Below are positions 17,426-26,700 of a DNA stretch of 36,479 bases, in pieces. The notes beneath the pieces are model-generated. The model was given only the letters and a program-made list of their open reading frames with translations. It did not search any database and was not told the DNA's origin. Location: the NCBI GenBank assembly GCA_029251505.1, contig JAQXDG010000164.1, forward strand, positions 1-36,479. The letters run 5' to 3'. Origin of the DNA: Glaciecola sp. Its GTDB lineage: Bacteria > Pseudomonadota > Gammaproteobacteria > Enterobacterales > Alteromonadaceae. The position numbers and the translations under genes are program-made. Position 1 is the stretch's first letter. Every line of letters begins with the position of its first letter.

Positions 17426-18202
17426 GTGAACATAACCCCAATCAACGCATTCACTGATAATTACATCTGGGCGCTGCACAATGACCAGCATTGTGTCGTT
17501 GTTGATCCTGGCGATCCTGCTGTTGTACTGGCTTTTTTAAAAGCGCACAATCTTCAGTTAAGTGCGATGTTAATTACCCATCATCATTTTGATCATACTG
17601 GTGGAATTGACGAATTAACCCATAACTATCCGCAAGTAAGGGTATTCGGGCCAAATAATCCTAAGATAAAAGGGATTACCCACCCACTAACAAATGCTGA
17701 CACCTTTTATTTAGATGATCTAAAAATAGAAGTGTCAGTGATGACAGTGCCAGGGCATACACTCGATCACATCATGTATTATGCACCAGACATGCTATTT
17801 TGTGGTGATACGTTGTTTTCATGTGGCTGTGGTCGATTATTCGAAGGCACACCTGCGCAAATGTTCGATTCATTGCGTAAAATTACACAACTACCGCGTG
17901 AAACTCTCATTTATTGTACGCATGAATACACACAAGCAAATATTGCGTTTGCTGAAACAGTCGAACCACATAATAAAGCCTTAGCACAATACAAATTATG
18001 GGTGGAGCTACAACGGTCAAATAATAAACCCACGATCCCGACGTTGTTATCTGATCAGTTGCAATTCAATCCTTTTTTACGTGTACACGATGACAGCGTT
18101 CAGGCATTTGCACAAAGCATTGCTGGTGATTTGGGACAAAAGACCGTCACCGATCCAGTACAGGTATTTGCGGCGTTACGCCAAGCAAAAGACGACTTTT
18201 AG
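17426..18202 (+). CDS. gloB: Hydroxyacylglutathione hydrolase (glyoxalase II)
   Basis: GloB hydrolyses S-D-lactoylglutathione to D-lactate and glutathione, the second step of methylglyoxal detoxification in the cytoplasm. The metallo-beta-lactamase motif THHHFDHTGG lies at residues 51-60, followed by the metal ligands in VPGHTLDHI and FCGDTLFSCGCGRLFEG, and the glutathione-binding C-terminal domain with HEYTQANIAFA. Length 258 residues matches the family (E. coli 251). The start is a GTG with GAAGG seven bases upstream; homologues begin at the same point (MNITPINAFTDNYIW). It is divergent from the YafS-like gene and followed by mltD, the same arrangement as in many gammaproteobacteria. Glyoxalase I is not in the window. 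Confidence 0.96.
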   Translation: MNITPINAFTDNYIWALHNDQHCVVVDPGDPAVVLAFLKAHNLQLSAMLITHHHFDHTGGIDELTHNYPQVRVFGPNNPKIKGITHPLTNADTFYLDDLKIEVSVMTVPGHTLDHIMYYAPDMLFCGDTLFSCGCGRLFEGTPAQMFDSLRKITQLPRETLIYCTHEYTQANIAFAETVEPHNKALAQYKLWVELQRSNNKPTIPTLLSDQLQFNPFLRVHDDSVQAFAQSIAGDLGQKTVTDPVQVFAALRQAKDDF

Positions 18203-18222
18203 CACTTTGTTAACAAATCCAG

Positions 18223-18228
18223 TATAAT
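18223..18228 (+). promoter_or_regulatory. Candidate -10 element of mltD
   Basis: A perfect TATAAT is followed by the G+C-rich GTGCGC discriminator, 45 bases before the mltD start and just after gloB. The nearby TTGTTA is only 10 bases away and cannot be the -35; the correctly spaced hexamer is poor. Confidence 0.45.
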
Positions 18229-18273
18229 GTGCGCTCACTTTTACGGTAAGCAGTTTTGAGGTAAGAAGTTTTC

Positions 18274-19866
18274 ATGAGATTGTTGTTCATTTTTATTAGT
18301 GCATTTTTATTGTTAGGTTGTCAGGCGACGTCTATGTTGTCGTCGGCAGAACCGAGTGAAAGTGGTGCTCCCGGTGAATTAGTGCATCCTGTAGAACATG
18401 TTACTGAAGCATTATCGAGCATCGAACTGCCGGTTGAACTCTCACCAACAGAGACACCTGAAGACATCACTAACTTATGGACCTACATAGCGAAAAACGC
18501 AAATACCTTAGAAGGTCAACACCCAAGAATCACAGCACAACAAAAATGGTACACTAAACACCCACATTATATGCAACGTGTTTCTGAACGTGCTCGTCCG
18601 TTTATGTATTACATCGTTAACACGTTAGAGCAACATGACTTACCACTGGAATTAGCCCTTCTGCCAATTGTTGAAAGCGCCTTTGATCCTTTTGCGTATT
18701 CACATGGGAGTGCTTCGGGTTTGTGGCAGTTTATTCCTGGCACAGGCAAACGCTTTGGTATGGCACAAAACTGGTGGTATGACGGTCGCCGCGATGTCGT
18801 AAAAGCGACCGAAGGCGCTGTTGGCTATTTGTCTTACTTGCATCGTTTTTTTGACGGTAATTGGTATCATGCTCTAGCTGCGTACAATTCAGGCGAAGGT
18901 CGGGTTAGACGCGCCATAAACAAAAACAAACGTGCGGGTAAACCAACTGATTTTTGGTCTTTAGACTTACCTAAAGAGACCCGTCAATACGTCCCTAAAC
19001 TGATTGCTTTGGTTAATCTTCTGAAACAACAAGCGGTTGATGACAACCTTAATTGGCCAGAGATCGCCAATGCCCCAGTTTTAGAAATCGTCACGATGGA
19101 TGCGCAAATTGATTTAGCTATTGCCGCTGATTTTGCAGAGTTAACATTACAAGAATTACATGCGTTAAACCCTGGCTTTAATCGTTGGGCTACCGCGCCA
19201 GATGGTCCTCATCATTTGTTATTGCCTATCCAAAAAATAGAGACATTTGAACAACGACTAGCCCAGACTAAAGCGCAAGAACGAATTAACTGGGTGCGTT
19301 ACCAAGTGCAATATGGAGATAATCTTGGGGCGATTGCACAAGCACATCACACCAGTATTGATATCATCAAACAAGTCAATGAACTCAATGGCAACAGCAT
19401 ATTTCAAGATGATTATTTACTTGTACCCGTGGCGTTAAAATCACTCGACCAATACACCCTATCTAAAACTCAGCGTTTAGCGACGATTAAAGATAAACGT
19501 CAGCGTAGCGAGCATGCTAAGTTGACGCATATTATTAAGCAAGGTGATTCATTGTGGGATCTAGCCAGAAAATACAAAGTATCGACTCGAGCATTAGCAA
19601 AATGGAATGGGATCGCACCGAAAGACCCTATTTATCCAGGTAAAAAGCTCGTGGTATGGTTACCCAATGATAAGCCTTCGGGTATTGTCAGAAACATTAC
19701 CTATATCGTTAAAAATGGCGATTCATTAGCGCGCATTGGCAAAAAGTTCAATGTTAAAATTAATGATATAGTCAACTGGAATCAATTAGATAAAGGCAAA
19801 TACTTACAACCCGGCCAACGCTTACGCTTAAGTGTCGATGTCACGCGAATGGAAACTGCGTCATAA
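18274..19866 (+). CDS. mltD: Membrane-bound lytic murein transglycosylase D
   Basis: MltD cleaves the glycan strands of peptidoglycan at the inner face of the outer membrane, leaving 1,6-anhydro ends. The N terminus is a lipoprotein signal with lipobox LLLGC (Cys16). The SLT catalytic domain spans about 105-250, with Glu134 in LPIVESAFDP and the family motifs SGLWQFIPGTG and AYNSGEGRV. Three LysM peptidoglycan-binding modules follow at about 342-386, 418-463 and 476-520, and a degenerate region at 268-318 links them to the catalytic domain. At 530 residues it is longer than E. coli MltD (452), which has two LysM modules. The ATG has AGAAG about seven bases upstream. It ends 58 bases from convergent cysS, with a hairpin between. 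Confidence 0.95.
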   Translation: MRLLFIFISAFLLLGCQATSMLSSAEPSESGAPGELVHPVEHVTEALSSIELPVELSPTETPEDITNLWTYIAKNANTLEGQHPRITAQQKWYTKHPHYMQRVSERARPFMYYIVNTLEQHDLPLELALLPIVESAFDPFAYSHGSASGLWQFIPGTGKRFGMAQNWWYDGRRDVVKATEGAVGYLSYLHRFFDGNWYHALAAYNSGEGRVRRAINKNKRAGKPTDFWSLDLPKETRQYVPKLIALVNLLKQQAVDDNLNWPEIANAPVLEIVTMDAQIDLAIAADFAELTLQELHALNPGFNRWATAPDGPHHLLLPIQKIETFEQRLAQTKAQERINWVRYQVQYGDNLGAIAQAHHTSIDIIKQVNELNGNSIFQDDYLLVPVALKSLDQYTLSKTQRLATIKDKRQRSEHAKLTHIIKQGDSLWDLARKYKVSTRALAKWNGIAPKDPIYPGKKLVVWLPNDKPSGIVRNITYIVKNGDSLARIGKKFNVKINDIVNWNQLDKGKYLQPGQRLRLSVDVTRMETAS

Positions 19867-19892
19867 GAAACGTGTAGCGCCAGACGATAAGC

Positions 19893-19921
19893 CTAGCGCA
19901 AGCGGATAATCTTGACGCTAG
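19893..19921. other. Intergenic dyad between convergent mltD and cysS
   Basis: CTAGCGCAAG (19893-19902) pairs with CTTGACGCTAG (19911-19921) with one bulged A, giving a 10-bp stem and 8-base loop. Its location between convergent genes suggests transcript ends, but no T-run follows on either strand. Confidence 0.5.
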
Positions 19922-19924
19922 CAT

Positions 19925-21304
19925 TTATGCTTTGCGCCATGTCGTGCCCTGAGCACTATCTTCTATAATGACACCTAACGCAGTTAAAGCATCACGCGCG
20001 GCATCTGCCGCACCCCAATCTTTATCTGCCCGAGCTTGATTGCGCTGGGCTATCAAGCCTTCAACTTCAGCCGCATCGATCCCCGAGTCACTTTGTAAAA
20101 ATGCCTGTGGCTCATCTTGTAAACAACCCAAGATATTGCCTAAGCCTTTTAATACTGCCGCTAACTTACAGGCTTCATTAGGGTTATCAGTCTTTGCTTT
20201 GTTTAAGTCTTTAGCACAATCAAATAACACCGAAAACGCAATCGGTGTATTAAAGTCATCATTCATCGCCGCTTCAAAACGGGCTAAATAACCACCATAA
20301 GCTAATTCTGTTGTTGTGTCTGGTGTCACATCACGCAGTGCGGTGTACAAACGCTCTAAGGCCGATTGTGCTTGGTTAATGTTATCTTGAGAATAACTTA
20401 GTTGTGAACGGTAATGGGCCGACATTAAAAAGAAACGTAACGTCTCTTTATGATGCTGTTCAAGCACGTCTCTTAGTGTAAAGAAATTGCCCAAGGACTT
20501 AGACATTTTTTCATTATCCACTTGGACCATACCCGTGTGAACCCATGTATTCACATACGGTGTATCAAACGCGCAGCAAGATTGTGCAACTTCATTTTCA
20601 TGGTGCGGGAACGTCAAATCAGAGCCCCCACCATGAATATCAAAATGCTTACCCAAGTGCTTGTGGTTCATGGCTGAACATTCGATATGCCAACCAGGGC
20701 GACCCTCACCCCAAGGTGATGCCCAGCTAGGTTCATTTGGTTTAGCCATTTTCCATAAAACAAAATCTAAGGGATCGTCTTTTCCAGCTGTAACTTCAAC
20801 ACGCGCACCAGATTGTAGTTGCTCTAGATCTTGTTTACTCAATGCCCCATATTGTTCAAAGGTAGACACATCAAACAATACATCGCCAGAACCTGCCACA
20901 TAGGCGTGACCTTTGGCAACTAAGCGTTCTATGACATCTATGATTTCTGGCATGTGCGTCGTCACTCGAGGCTCAATATCCGGCTCAAGTAAATTTAGCG
21001 CCGCAAAATCTTCATGCATCAAGGCAACAGTGCGATTCGTTAGCGTTTCAGTCGATTCATTATTAACGATCGCACGTTGAATGATCTTATCATCGACATC
21101 CGTAATATTGCGTACGTATTTTACGTCATAGCCTAAGTAACGCATATATCTGACCATCACATCAAAACTAAGATAGGTGCGAGCATGCCCCATATGTGAC
21201 AAGTCATATACCGTGATTCCACAGACATACAAACCCACTTTGCCAGGTTCTATTGGAGTAAACGCAGATTTTTGTCGTGTCAGGGTATTATAAATTTGCA
21301 ACAT
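19925..21304 (-). CDS. cysS: Cysteinyl-tRNA synthetase
   Basis: CysS charges tRNA-Cys. Class I signatures are HMGH (in [11 protein letters not shown]) and KMSKS (in [12 protein letters not shown]). Zinc ligands are visible as the first Cys in [11 protein letters not shown], the Cys in [13 protein letters not shown] and the HHENEVAQS block. The C-terminal anticodon-binding region ends [25 protein letters not shown]-like, as in homologues. The frame is open back to a TTG at 21337, but homologues start at [11 protein letters not shown], so I place the start at ATG 21304, giving 459 residues (E. coli 461). GGA lies some 12 bases upstream, so the ribosome site is weak. Divergent from ppiB, as in E. 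coli. Confidence 0.96.
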   Translation of the reverse strand: MLQIYNTLTRQKSAFTPIEPGKVGLYVCGITVYDLSHMGHARTYLSFDVMVRYMRYLGYDVKYVRNITDVDDKIIQRAIVNNESTETLTNRTVALMHEDFAALNLLEPDIEPRVTTHMPEIIDVIERLVAKGHAYVAGSGDVLFDVSTFEQYGALSKQDLEQLQSGARVEVTAGKDDPLDFVLWKMAKPNEPSWASPWGEGRPGWHIECSAMNHKHLGKHFDIHGGGSDLTFPHHENEVAQSCCAFDTPYVNTWVHTGMVQVDNEKMSKSLGNFFTLRDVLEQHHKETLRFFLMSAHYRSQLSYSQDNINQAQSALERLYTALRDVTPDTTTELAYGGYLARFEAAMNDDFNTPIAFSVLFDCAKDLNKAKTDNPNEACKLAAVLKGLGNILGCLQDEPQAFLQSDSGIDAAEVEGLIAQRNQARADKDWGAADAARDALTALGVIIEDSAQGTTWRKA

Positions 21305-21426
21305 GCTTAGCAGATTTCCATCGTTTGATTGTGTCAATCACGTGAAACGTGAACAACGTTTGAAATTATTTGTTAAGTTTACCATTCAAGGCATTGAGAA
21401 TCATCGTAATTATGCACAAAGTAAGC

Positions 21427-21432
21427 TAAAAT
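21427..21432 (+). promoter_or_regulatory. Candidate -10 element of ppiB
   Basis: TAAAAT followed by GCGCGC lies 30 bases before the ppiB start. No good -35 is found at 16-18 bases. The G+C-rich discriminator resembles that at 18223-18228. Confidence 0.35.
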
Positions 21433-21462
21433 GCGCGCACAACTACCCAATGAGGAAACATT

Positions 21463-21963
21463 ATGCCATCGATTACTCTTAACACTAACCATGGTGCGAT
21501 TACCATTGGTCTTAACAGTGAAAAAGCACCAGAAACCGTCGCTAATTTTTTAAGCTATGCGAAAGAAGGTTTTTTTGAAGGGACTATCTTTCACCGTGTG
21601 ATCAAAGGATTTATGATCCAAGGTGGTGGTTTTACTGCCGATATGGAACAAAAAGACACCAAAGCACAAATTAAAAATGAAGCGAACAACGGCTTGTTGA
21701 ATACCAAGGGCACGATTGCTATGGCGCGTACCCAAGACCCACATTCAGCAACGGCTCAGTTTTTTATTAATGCCAAAAATAACGATTTCTTAAATCACTC
21801 AAGTGAATCAGTCAATGGCTGGGGATATTGTGTATTTGGTGAAGTCACTGACGGTATCGAAATCGTAGAAGCGATTGAAGCCGTGGCAACCGGTAATTCA
21901 GGTTTTCATCAAGACGTACCTGTTGAAGCGGTAGTGATTGAATCTGTCGAAATTAGCGAATAA
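21463..21963 (+). CDS. ppiB: Peptidyl-prolyl cis-trans isomerase B (cyclophilin)
   Basis: A 166-residue cytoplasmic cyclophilin that catalyses proline isomerisation in folding proteins. Active-site patterns are [13 protein letters not shown] (Arg of the catalytic pocket), the [10 protein letters not shown] strand, [13 protein letters not shown] and the late [11 protein letters not shown]. It lacks a signal peptide, which separates it from periplasmic PpiA. GAGG nine bases before the ATG supports the start. It is divergent from cysS and is followed 38 bases later by lpxH, the same order as in E. coli; cotranscription of the two is likely. Confidence 0.96.
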   Translation: MPSITLNTNHGAITIGLNSEKAPETVANFLSYAKEGFFEGTIFHRVIKGFMIQGGGFTADMEQKDTKAQIKNEANNGLLNTKGTIAMARTQDPHSATAQFFINAKNNDFLNHSSESVNGWGYCVFGEVTDGIEIVEAIEAVATGNSGFHQDVPVEAVVIESVEISE

Positions 21964-22001
21964 TATTCGTTTTGGTCGCTTATAATCACAAGGAACGTTA
22001 A

Positions 22002-22754
22002 ATGGGTAAATTTACCTATTTCATTTCTGATTTGCATCTCAGTGCTGAACGTCAAGACATTACAGACTGTTTGATGACATTCTTGCGCGAGGATGCACCT
22101 AACGCTGATGCGTTATATATATTAGGCGACTTGTTTGAAGTATGGATAGGTGACGATGATCTTAATCCGTTTACTCAATTCATTGCCCAAGCACTGCATA
22201 ATTTGTCATTGACGACGCCGGTGTATTTTATTCACGGAAATCGTGATTTTGCTTTAAAATCCAAATATGCCAAACTAGCAGGATTGACCTTGTTAGATGA
22301 GCAAACGGTCTTAGATTTATACGGCACACCCACCCTTGTTCTGCATGGCGATGAATTGTGTACGCGTGATGTTGAGTATATGCGTTTCCGCAAAAAATCT
22401 CGTTCGCGATTATGGCAAATGTTTATGCTGTCGCTCCCGTTATCTTGGCGCAGGCGGATTGCCAATAACGGTCGCAATGTATCAGCGCAAAATAAACAAG
22501 CCTTGTCGATGGAAATCATGGACGTCACCCCATCTGAGGTAATTAACACCTATGAAAGACACGGCGTAATGCGGATGATCCACGGTCATACACATAGACC
22601 AGACATTCACATTCACGTAATAAACCTTGATGGTGTGAAAAAAGATGCTACCCGGATCGTATTAGGTGACTGGTACAGTCAAGGAAGTATTTTAAAAGTC
22701 GACAGACACGGATTTGAATTACAACAACGTAGTTTCAAAAAAAGCGCTAACTAG
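22002..22754 (+). CDS. lpxH: UDP-2,3-diacylglucosamine diphosphatase
   Basis: LpxH hydrolyses UDP-2,3-diacylglucosamine to lipid X and UMP, the fourth step of lipid A synthesis at the cytoplasmic face of the inner membrane. The calcineurin-like metallophosphatase motifs are all present in order: SDLHLSAER, LGDLFEVWIGDDD, HGNRDF, HGDELC and HGHTHRP. Length is 250 residues (E. coli 240). AAGGA eight bases before the ATG supports the start. The C-terminal codons and stop are part of the terminator hairpin at 22737-22763. Confidence 0.96.
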   Translation: MGKFTYFISDLHLSAERQDITDCLMTFLREDAPNADALYILGDLFEVWIGDDDLNPFTQFIAQALHNLSLTTPVYFIHGNRDFALKSKYAKLAGLTLLDEQTVLDLYGTPTLVLHGDELCTRDVEYMRFRKKSRSRLWQMFMLSLPLSWRRRIANNGRNVSAQNKQALSMEIMDVTPSEVINTYERHGVMRMIHGHTHRPDIHIHVINLDGVKKDATRIVLGDWYSQGSILKVDRHGFELQQRSFKKSAN

Positions 22755-22763
22755 CGCTTTTTT
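22737..22763 (+). terminator. Rho-independent terminator of ppiB-lpxH
   Basis: AAAAAAAGCGCT (22737-22748) pairs with AGCGCTTTTTTT across a four-base loop AACT. The T-run serves lpxH, and the A-run makes it bidirectional, also serving convergent miaE. The lpxH stop TAG (22752-22754) lies within the hairpin. Confidence 0.9.
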
Positions 22764-22787
22764 ATTATCTGTTTACTATTAGGACTA

Positions 22788-23567
22788 TCAAGCTGTTTTA
22801 GCTAATGCCACAGCAGATGGCAGACCTGAGTGAAACCTAAAATCATCATCTTCGGTAATGATCAACTCACCTTCTACTTGTCGAAAGTGCGCGATACGTT
22901 CTTCAATATCATCGCCGCCAACCGTGCGTGCCAGACTCAAATAATCACTGTAATGACGGGCTTCGGAACGTAATAATGAGATATAAAACTTAGTCAACTC
23001 AGGATCTAAATGCGGCGCAATAGCTGCAAATCGCTCACAACTTCGAGCTTCAATAAACGCGCCACAAATTAACGTATCACTTAACTTTGCCGGCTCATGA
23101 GTGCGCACATGTTGCATTAACCCACGCGCATAGCGAGAAGCACCAATATTGTCATAGGGCATGTTTCGCGTTTGTATGATCTCTAACACTTGGCCAAAGT
23201 GATGGAGCTCCTCTTTAATCAACAAGACCATTTTGGATATGAGCTCATCCCCATGGGCAAAGTTAGAGCGACTCATTAATTTTTTGGATAAACTGATATA
23301 AGAACTAAAGTCACCATCACCAACTTGACGATATGCAAAATCTTCAAACGGTTTAAGCCATGCCAATAATGCGTCGGCACTTTCAGTATCAACAGCATAA
23401 CGGCGCAACAATAACATTGCAGTTTGCGCTGCTTTTAATTCACACATCAAGTGATCAGCTAATAGCACTGTCAAATTTTGCGGTTTGATTGCTTCATCAA
23501 TCCAAGATTGAGGCGTCGGATGAGATAAAAAAGCATGAATAGGTTCAAGTAATACAGAAGTAGACAC
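22788..23567 (-). CDS. miaE: tRNA-(ms2io6A)-hydroxylase
   Basis: MiaE is a diiron monooxygenase that hydroxylates ms2i6A37 in tRNAs reading UNN codons. It is found in Salmonella and many marine gammaproteobacteria but not in E. coli. The 259-residue protein matches the family throughout: DHLMCELKAAQTAMLLLRRYA near the N terminus, the iron ligands in KEELHHFGQV, EARSCERFAAIAPHLD and LRSEARHYSDYLSLA, and the C-terminal FRFHSGLPS. The start is GTG (23567) with GAG about seven bases before it; homologues begin a few residues from the same point. It is convergent with lpxH and shares a terminator. Its upstream neighbour reads divergently after a 321-base gap. Confidence 0.95.
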   Translation of the reverse strand: MSTSVLLEPIHAFLSHPTPQSWIDEAIKPQNLTVLLADHLMCELKAAQTAMLLLRRYAVDTESADALLAWLKPFEDFAYRQVGDGDFSSYISLSKKLMSRSNFAHGDELISKMVLLIKEELHHFGQVLEIIQTRNMPYDNIGASRYARGLMQHVRTHEPAKLSDTLICGAFIEARSCERFAAIAPHLDPELTKFYISLLRSEARHYSDYLSLARTVGGDDIEERIAHFRQVEGELIITEDDDFRFHSGLPSAVALAKTA

Positions 23568-23888
23568 AAGTCACTCAACAAATAAATAATACGGTAATTT
23601 TAAGGATATGCATCAGACATTGCAAACACTCAGCGTGAATAGCGACAAAAACTTCAACCAAAGGATAAATTTTCAGCAAATTGATTGACTTTCATCATGG
23701 TACGTCGCATTATTTGTTAAGACATTGTAAACAGATACTCATAATATTAACAAATTGACGGTTTTGAAGTTGATGGTATAGTTTACTGCAAACAGCACAA
23801 GCAGTTAACCCTCTCACTTTTTCCGTTAACAATGTTACTCCCTGCGAACATGCGCGTAGGGCCTTTATAGACTTAATGGAGAGATGTG
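23568..23888. promoter_or_regulatory. 321-base intergenic region between miaE and the Yip1 gene: inverted repeats, promoter and leader hairpins
   Basis: No convincing small ORF or RNA gene was seen. The right half holds ordered signals: perfect 9-base inverted repeats ATTTGTTAA (23712-23720) and TTAACAAAT (23747-23755), a promoter at 23755-23782, a dyad ACTGC/GCAGT (23785-23805) at the presumed transcript start, two GTTAAC sites (23804-23809 and 23825-23830), and a stem CCCTGCG/CGTAGGG (23840-23861) just before the ribosome site. The left half (23568-23700) shows nothing I can name. Confidence 0.5.
23755..23782 (+). promoter_or_regulatory. Candidate sigma70 promoter of the Yip1-family gene
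   Basis: TTGACG (23755-23760) and TATAGT (23777-23782) are 16 bases apart, each matching five of six consensus bases. The -35 overlaps the right arm of a 9-base inverted repeat by one base, so a regulator could act here. The implied leader is about 100 bases. Confidence 0.6.
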
Positions 23889-24485
23889 ATGATCCTAAAT
23901 CACTTATGGGGCTTGTATGCGAGCCCTCGTTCAGAATGGCAAGAAATCGATCGAAATCAAGAAAACTGCCTATATGCGCTCAGCCATATTGCTATTATTG
24001 CGTTGATACCTTCTGTATGTAGTTACTACGCAAGTGCACACTTAGGATGGAGTATTGGCGCTGGCGATACGATTCGCTTGAGTCAAGACAGCGCATTATT
24101 TATGGCTTTATGTATGTACCTTGGTCTAGTGGTGGGGGTTGCATGCCTAGCTATGATGATTCATGAACTGGCAGAAGTATTTGATGCCAAGCCTTCTATA
24201 ACACAAGCCCTAGAATTAGCAGCATATACCTCAACGCCCTTATTTATGGTTGGGTTTGCGTGCTTGTATCCAGAGTTATGGTTTATTGGTGCCGTTGGTT
24301 TAGGCGGTATTGCTTATTCTGTGTATTTATTATATTCAGGCGTACCAATATTAATGCATATTCCAGAAGAAAAAGGGTTTATTTACGCCTCTACGGTAGT
24401 CACATGCGGTATGGTATTGTTATCAATTTTGATGGCAATGTCGGTGATTTTACTAAATTCAGGTTCTGGGATCACGTATATTTAA
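23889..24485 (+). CDS. Yip1-family (DUF1282-like) integral membrane protein
   Basis: A 198-residue inner-membrane protein. The N terminus (NHLWGLYASPRSEWQEID) has the short Trp-containing motif common at the start of bacterial Yip1-domain proteins, followed by five predicted membrane segments (about 33-50, 70-95, 115-135, 140-158, 172-195). No catalytic motif is visible and the bacterial function is unknown. A GTG one codon earlier is in frame, but GGAGAG is ideally spaced (seven bases) for ATG 23889. The gene is monocistronic, with its own promoter and a strong terminator at 24512-24558, and is convergent with purF. Confidence 0.8.
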   Translation: MILNHLWGLYASPRSEWQEIDRNQENCLYALSHIAIIALIPSVCSYYASAHLGWSIGAGDTIRLSQDSALFMALCMYLGLVVGVACLAMMIHELAEVFDAKPSITQALELAAYTSTPLFMVGFACLYPELWFIGAVGLGGIAYSVYLLYSGVPILMHIPEEKGFIYASTVVTCGMVLLSILMAMSVILLNSGSGITYI

Positions 24486-24511
24486 TCTAGTGTTACTAAA
24501 TTTGTAAAGTT

Positions 24512-24558
24512 AAAAAAAAACGCTGTTGATGCGATATTCATCATTCAGCGTTTTTTTT
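24512..24558. terminator. Bidirectional Rho-independent terminator between the Yip1 gene and purF
   Basis: CGCTG (24521-24525) pairs with CAGCG (24546-24550), with an inner TGATG/CATCA helix separated by a small internal loop. It is flanked by nine A on the left and eight T on the right, so it works in both directions. Confidence 0.88.
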
Positions 24559-24585
24559 ATGACTACGTATTTTTACTTTGGGCAG

Positions 24586-26106
24586 TTAGTCCTGGGACAT
24601 ATTATGAACGTCTATATTACTCAATTCTGTTTTAGAACGTGATGACGATTTCGCTTTTTCATTACGGTCATTATTTACACGATCTAGATAAACTTGATTC
24701 ACATCACCTGTGATGTACTTGCCATCAAATACTGACGTTTCAAATTGTTCCACAGCAGGATTTTCTAATTTTACCGCATCCACTAAATCATCAATATCTT
24801 GGAAAATTAAACCATCAGCTTGAATCAGTTCGCTAATTTGTTCAATTTCACGACCATAAGCAATGAGTTCGTGCGGTGATGGCATATCAATTCCATACAC
24901 ATTAGGGAAACGAATCTCTGGTGCGGCAGAAGCAAAATAGACTTTCTTCGCACCTGACTCTCGCGCCATTTCAATAATTTGTCCTGATGTTGTACCACGT
25001 ACAATCGAATCATCAACTAACAATACATTTTTGCCTTTAAACTCAGATTTAATCGCATTGAGCTTACGTCGGACAGATTGACGTCGTTGCTTTTGCCCTG
25101 GCATAATAAAGGTACGGCCAATATAACGGTTTTTAACAAATCCCTGGCGGTATGGTAAATCAAGCGTGTTGGCAATTTGCAATGCCACATCCATCGATGT
25201 TTCAGGAATAGGGATAACGACATCAATATCTTTGTCAGCCCATTCACGTTTAATCTTATCACCTAATTTAGTTCCCATATTAACGCGTGAGGCGTATACA
25301 GAAATACCATCAATAAATGAATCTGGGCGTGCAAAATAGACAAACTCAAATATACAAGGTGCATGAACCGGTACTGCTGCACATTGCTGAGTAAACAACT
25401 CACCTGCTTCAGTGATATAAACGGCTTCACCAGGTAGCACATCACGAATGAACGTAAAACCAACTGCATCAAGTGCCACACTTTCAGAAGCAACCATGTA
25501 CTCCATGCCAAGTTCAGATTGACGTTTGCCTAATGCTAATGGACGAATACCATTAGGATCACGAAACGCAACCATACCGTTACCAATAATCGATGCGACG
25601 ACGGCGTATGCACCACGGATTTTTTGATGAACCGTTGTGACTGCTTTGAAAATTTCTTCCGGCGTAACGACCATACCATGACAAGCTTGGAGTTCATGCG
25701 CAAAAATATTCAATAAGATTTCAGAATCAGAGGTCGTATTAATATGACGACGCGCTAGTGTCACGACTTCTTCTCGTAACTCATGGGCGTTGGTTAAATT
25801 ACCATTATGTGCAAAAGCAATCCCATAAGGTGAGTTAACATAGAAAGGCTGAGCCTCCGCAGAACTTGAGCTGCCAGCTGTAGGGTAACGACAGTGCGCA
25901 ATACCCGTTGTCCCCAAAAGACGCTTCATATGTCTAGTATGAAATACGTCTTTGACTAACCCATTATCTTTGCGTAAATGAAAATTACCATTATCAATGG
26001 TCATAATTCCTGCGGCGTCCTGTCCGCGGTGTTGAAGCACGGTCAAACCGTCATATAAATCTTGAGCAACGGGAGCATGACCAACAATACCGACTATACC
26101 ACACAT
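24586..26106 (-). CDS. purF: Amidophosphoribosyltransferase
   Basis: PurF makes 5-phosphoribosylamine from PRPP and glutamine, the first committed step of purine synthesis. The N-terminal nucleophile glutaminase domain begins MCGIVGIVG, where Cys2 is the catalytic residue after Met removal. HRGQDAAGI, the NGNLTNA loop and the TSDSEILLN block follow. The phosphoribosyltransferase domain carries the PRPP motif [13 protein letters not shown] near residue 365. Length is 506 residues (E. coli 505). It is 14 bases downstream of cvpA, as in most gammaproteobacteria, and ends the minus-strand cluster at a strong terminator. I found no convincing PurR operator upstream of cvpA. Confidence 0.97.
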   Translation of the reverse strand: MCGIVGIVGHAPVAQDLYDGLTVLQHRGQDAAGIMTIDNGNFHLRKDNGLVKDVFHTRHMKRLLGTTGIAHCRYPTAGSSSSAEAQPFYVNSPYGIAFAHNGNLTNAHELREEVVTLARRHINTTSDSEILLNIFAHELQACHGMVVTPEEIFKAVTTVHQKIRGAYAVVASIIGNGMVAFRDPNGIRPLALGKRQSELGMEYMVASESVALDAVGFTFIRDVLPGEAVYITEAGELFTQQCAAVPVHAPCIFEFVYFARPDSFIDGISVYASRVNMGTKLGDKIKREWADKDIDVVIPIPETSMDVALQIANTLDLPYRQGFVKNRYIGRTFIMPGQKQRRQSVRRKLNAIKSEFKGKNVLLVDDSIVRGTTSGQIIEMARESGAKKVYFASAAPEIRFPNVYGIDMPSPHELIAYGREIEQISELIQADGLIFQDIDDLVDAVKLENPAVEQFETSVFDGKYITGDVNQVYLDRVNNDRNEKAKSSSRSKTELSNIDVHNMSQD

Positions 26107-26120
26107 GTTAAATTACCTAT

Positions 26121-26609
26121 TTAAGCGGGTTTTAAAAAACTTGAACTACCTTGCAAGTATTCAAAGAACCATTCAATCACTATGGCAAACTCTGGGATCA
26201 ATAATGAATCACTCCACCATTTAGCTTCAGAAAAAGCAGTAAAAGAATCGATGAAAAAGAGTACTGCTGAAACGATTAATACGCCACGAAGCGCACCAAA
26301 AACAATACCTAACATTCGGTCTGTACCGGATAAGCCAGTAAATTCAACTAACTGACCCACTACATAATTAAAGATGGCGCCGGCAATCATGGTTGCGACA
26401 AACAAAATACCTATGGCTGCGCCTTGGCGCCACATTTCATTTTCAATTTGGGTTAATAACAAAGCGACATTGGGATAAAAGCGGCTGGCAACATAAAACG
26501 CGGAAAACCAGATTACTAGAGATAAGGCTTCTTTCATGAATCCCCGCGCTAAACTAATCAGCGCAGAAACAACAATGATACCTATGATGGAATAGTCAAC
26601 CCAATTCAT
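26121..26609 (-). CDS. cvpA: CvpA family membrane protein
   Basis: CvpA is an inner-membrane protein first linked to colicin V production, usually cotranscribed with purF as here. The 162-residue protein has four hydrophobic segments and matches E. coli CvpA closely: WVDYSIIGI at the start, [19 protein letters not shown], the strongly conserved [23 protein letters not shown], and a [13 protein letters not shown] tail. The frame extends 12 codons upstream, but homologues begin at MNWVDY, so I use ATG 26609. Its biochemical role remains unclear. A promoter-like pair at 26664-26692 suggests a cvpA-purF transcript separate from dedD. Confidence 0.94.
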   Translation of the reverse strand: MNWVDYSIIGIIVVSALISLARGFMKEALSLVIWFSAFYVASRFYPNVALLLTQIENEMWRQGAAIGILFVATMIAGAIFNYVVGQLVEFTGLSGTDRMLGIVFGALRGVLIVSAVLFFIDSFTAFSEAKWWSDSLLIPEFAIVIEWFFEYLQGSSSFLKPA

Positions 26610-26663
26610 ATTGTTTGCATTCTGATAAACATGCCTTGTACACACGAGCTATTAATGGCGCGT

Positions 26664-26692
26664 ATTCTATCAGATGAGTGTGTCTTTGCCAT
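26664..26692 (-). promoter_or_regulatory. Candidate promoter of cvpA-purF
   Basis: On the minus strand ATGGCA (26692-26687) and TAGAAT (26669-26664) are 17 bases apart, followed by a G+C-rich ACGCGCC discriminator. It lies in the 91-base gap between dedD and cvpA. Confidence 0.4.
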
Positions 26693-26700
26693 CATGATTT

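Noticed and set aside
18207-18228. TTGTTA with TATAAT as a complete promoter before mltD
   Set aside because: The spacer is only 10 bases, too short for sigma70; only the -10 was kept.
26610-26640. PurR operator before cvpA-purF
   Set aside because: Only a GCAAAC half-site is present; the other half does not match, so the claim is not supported.
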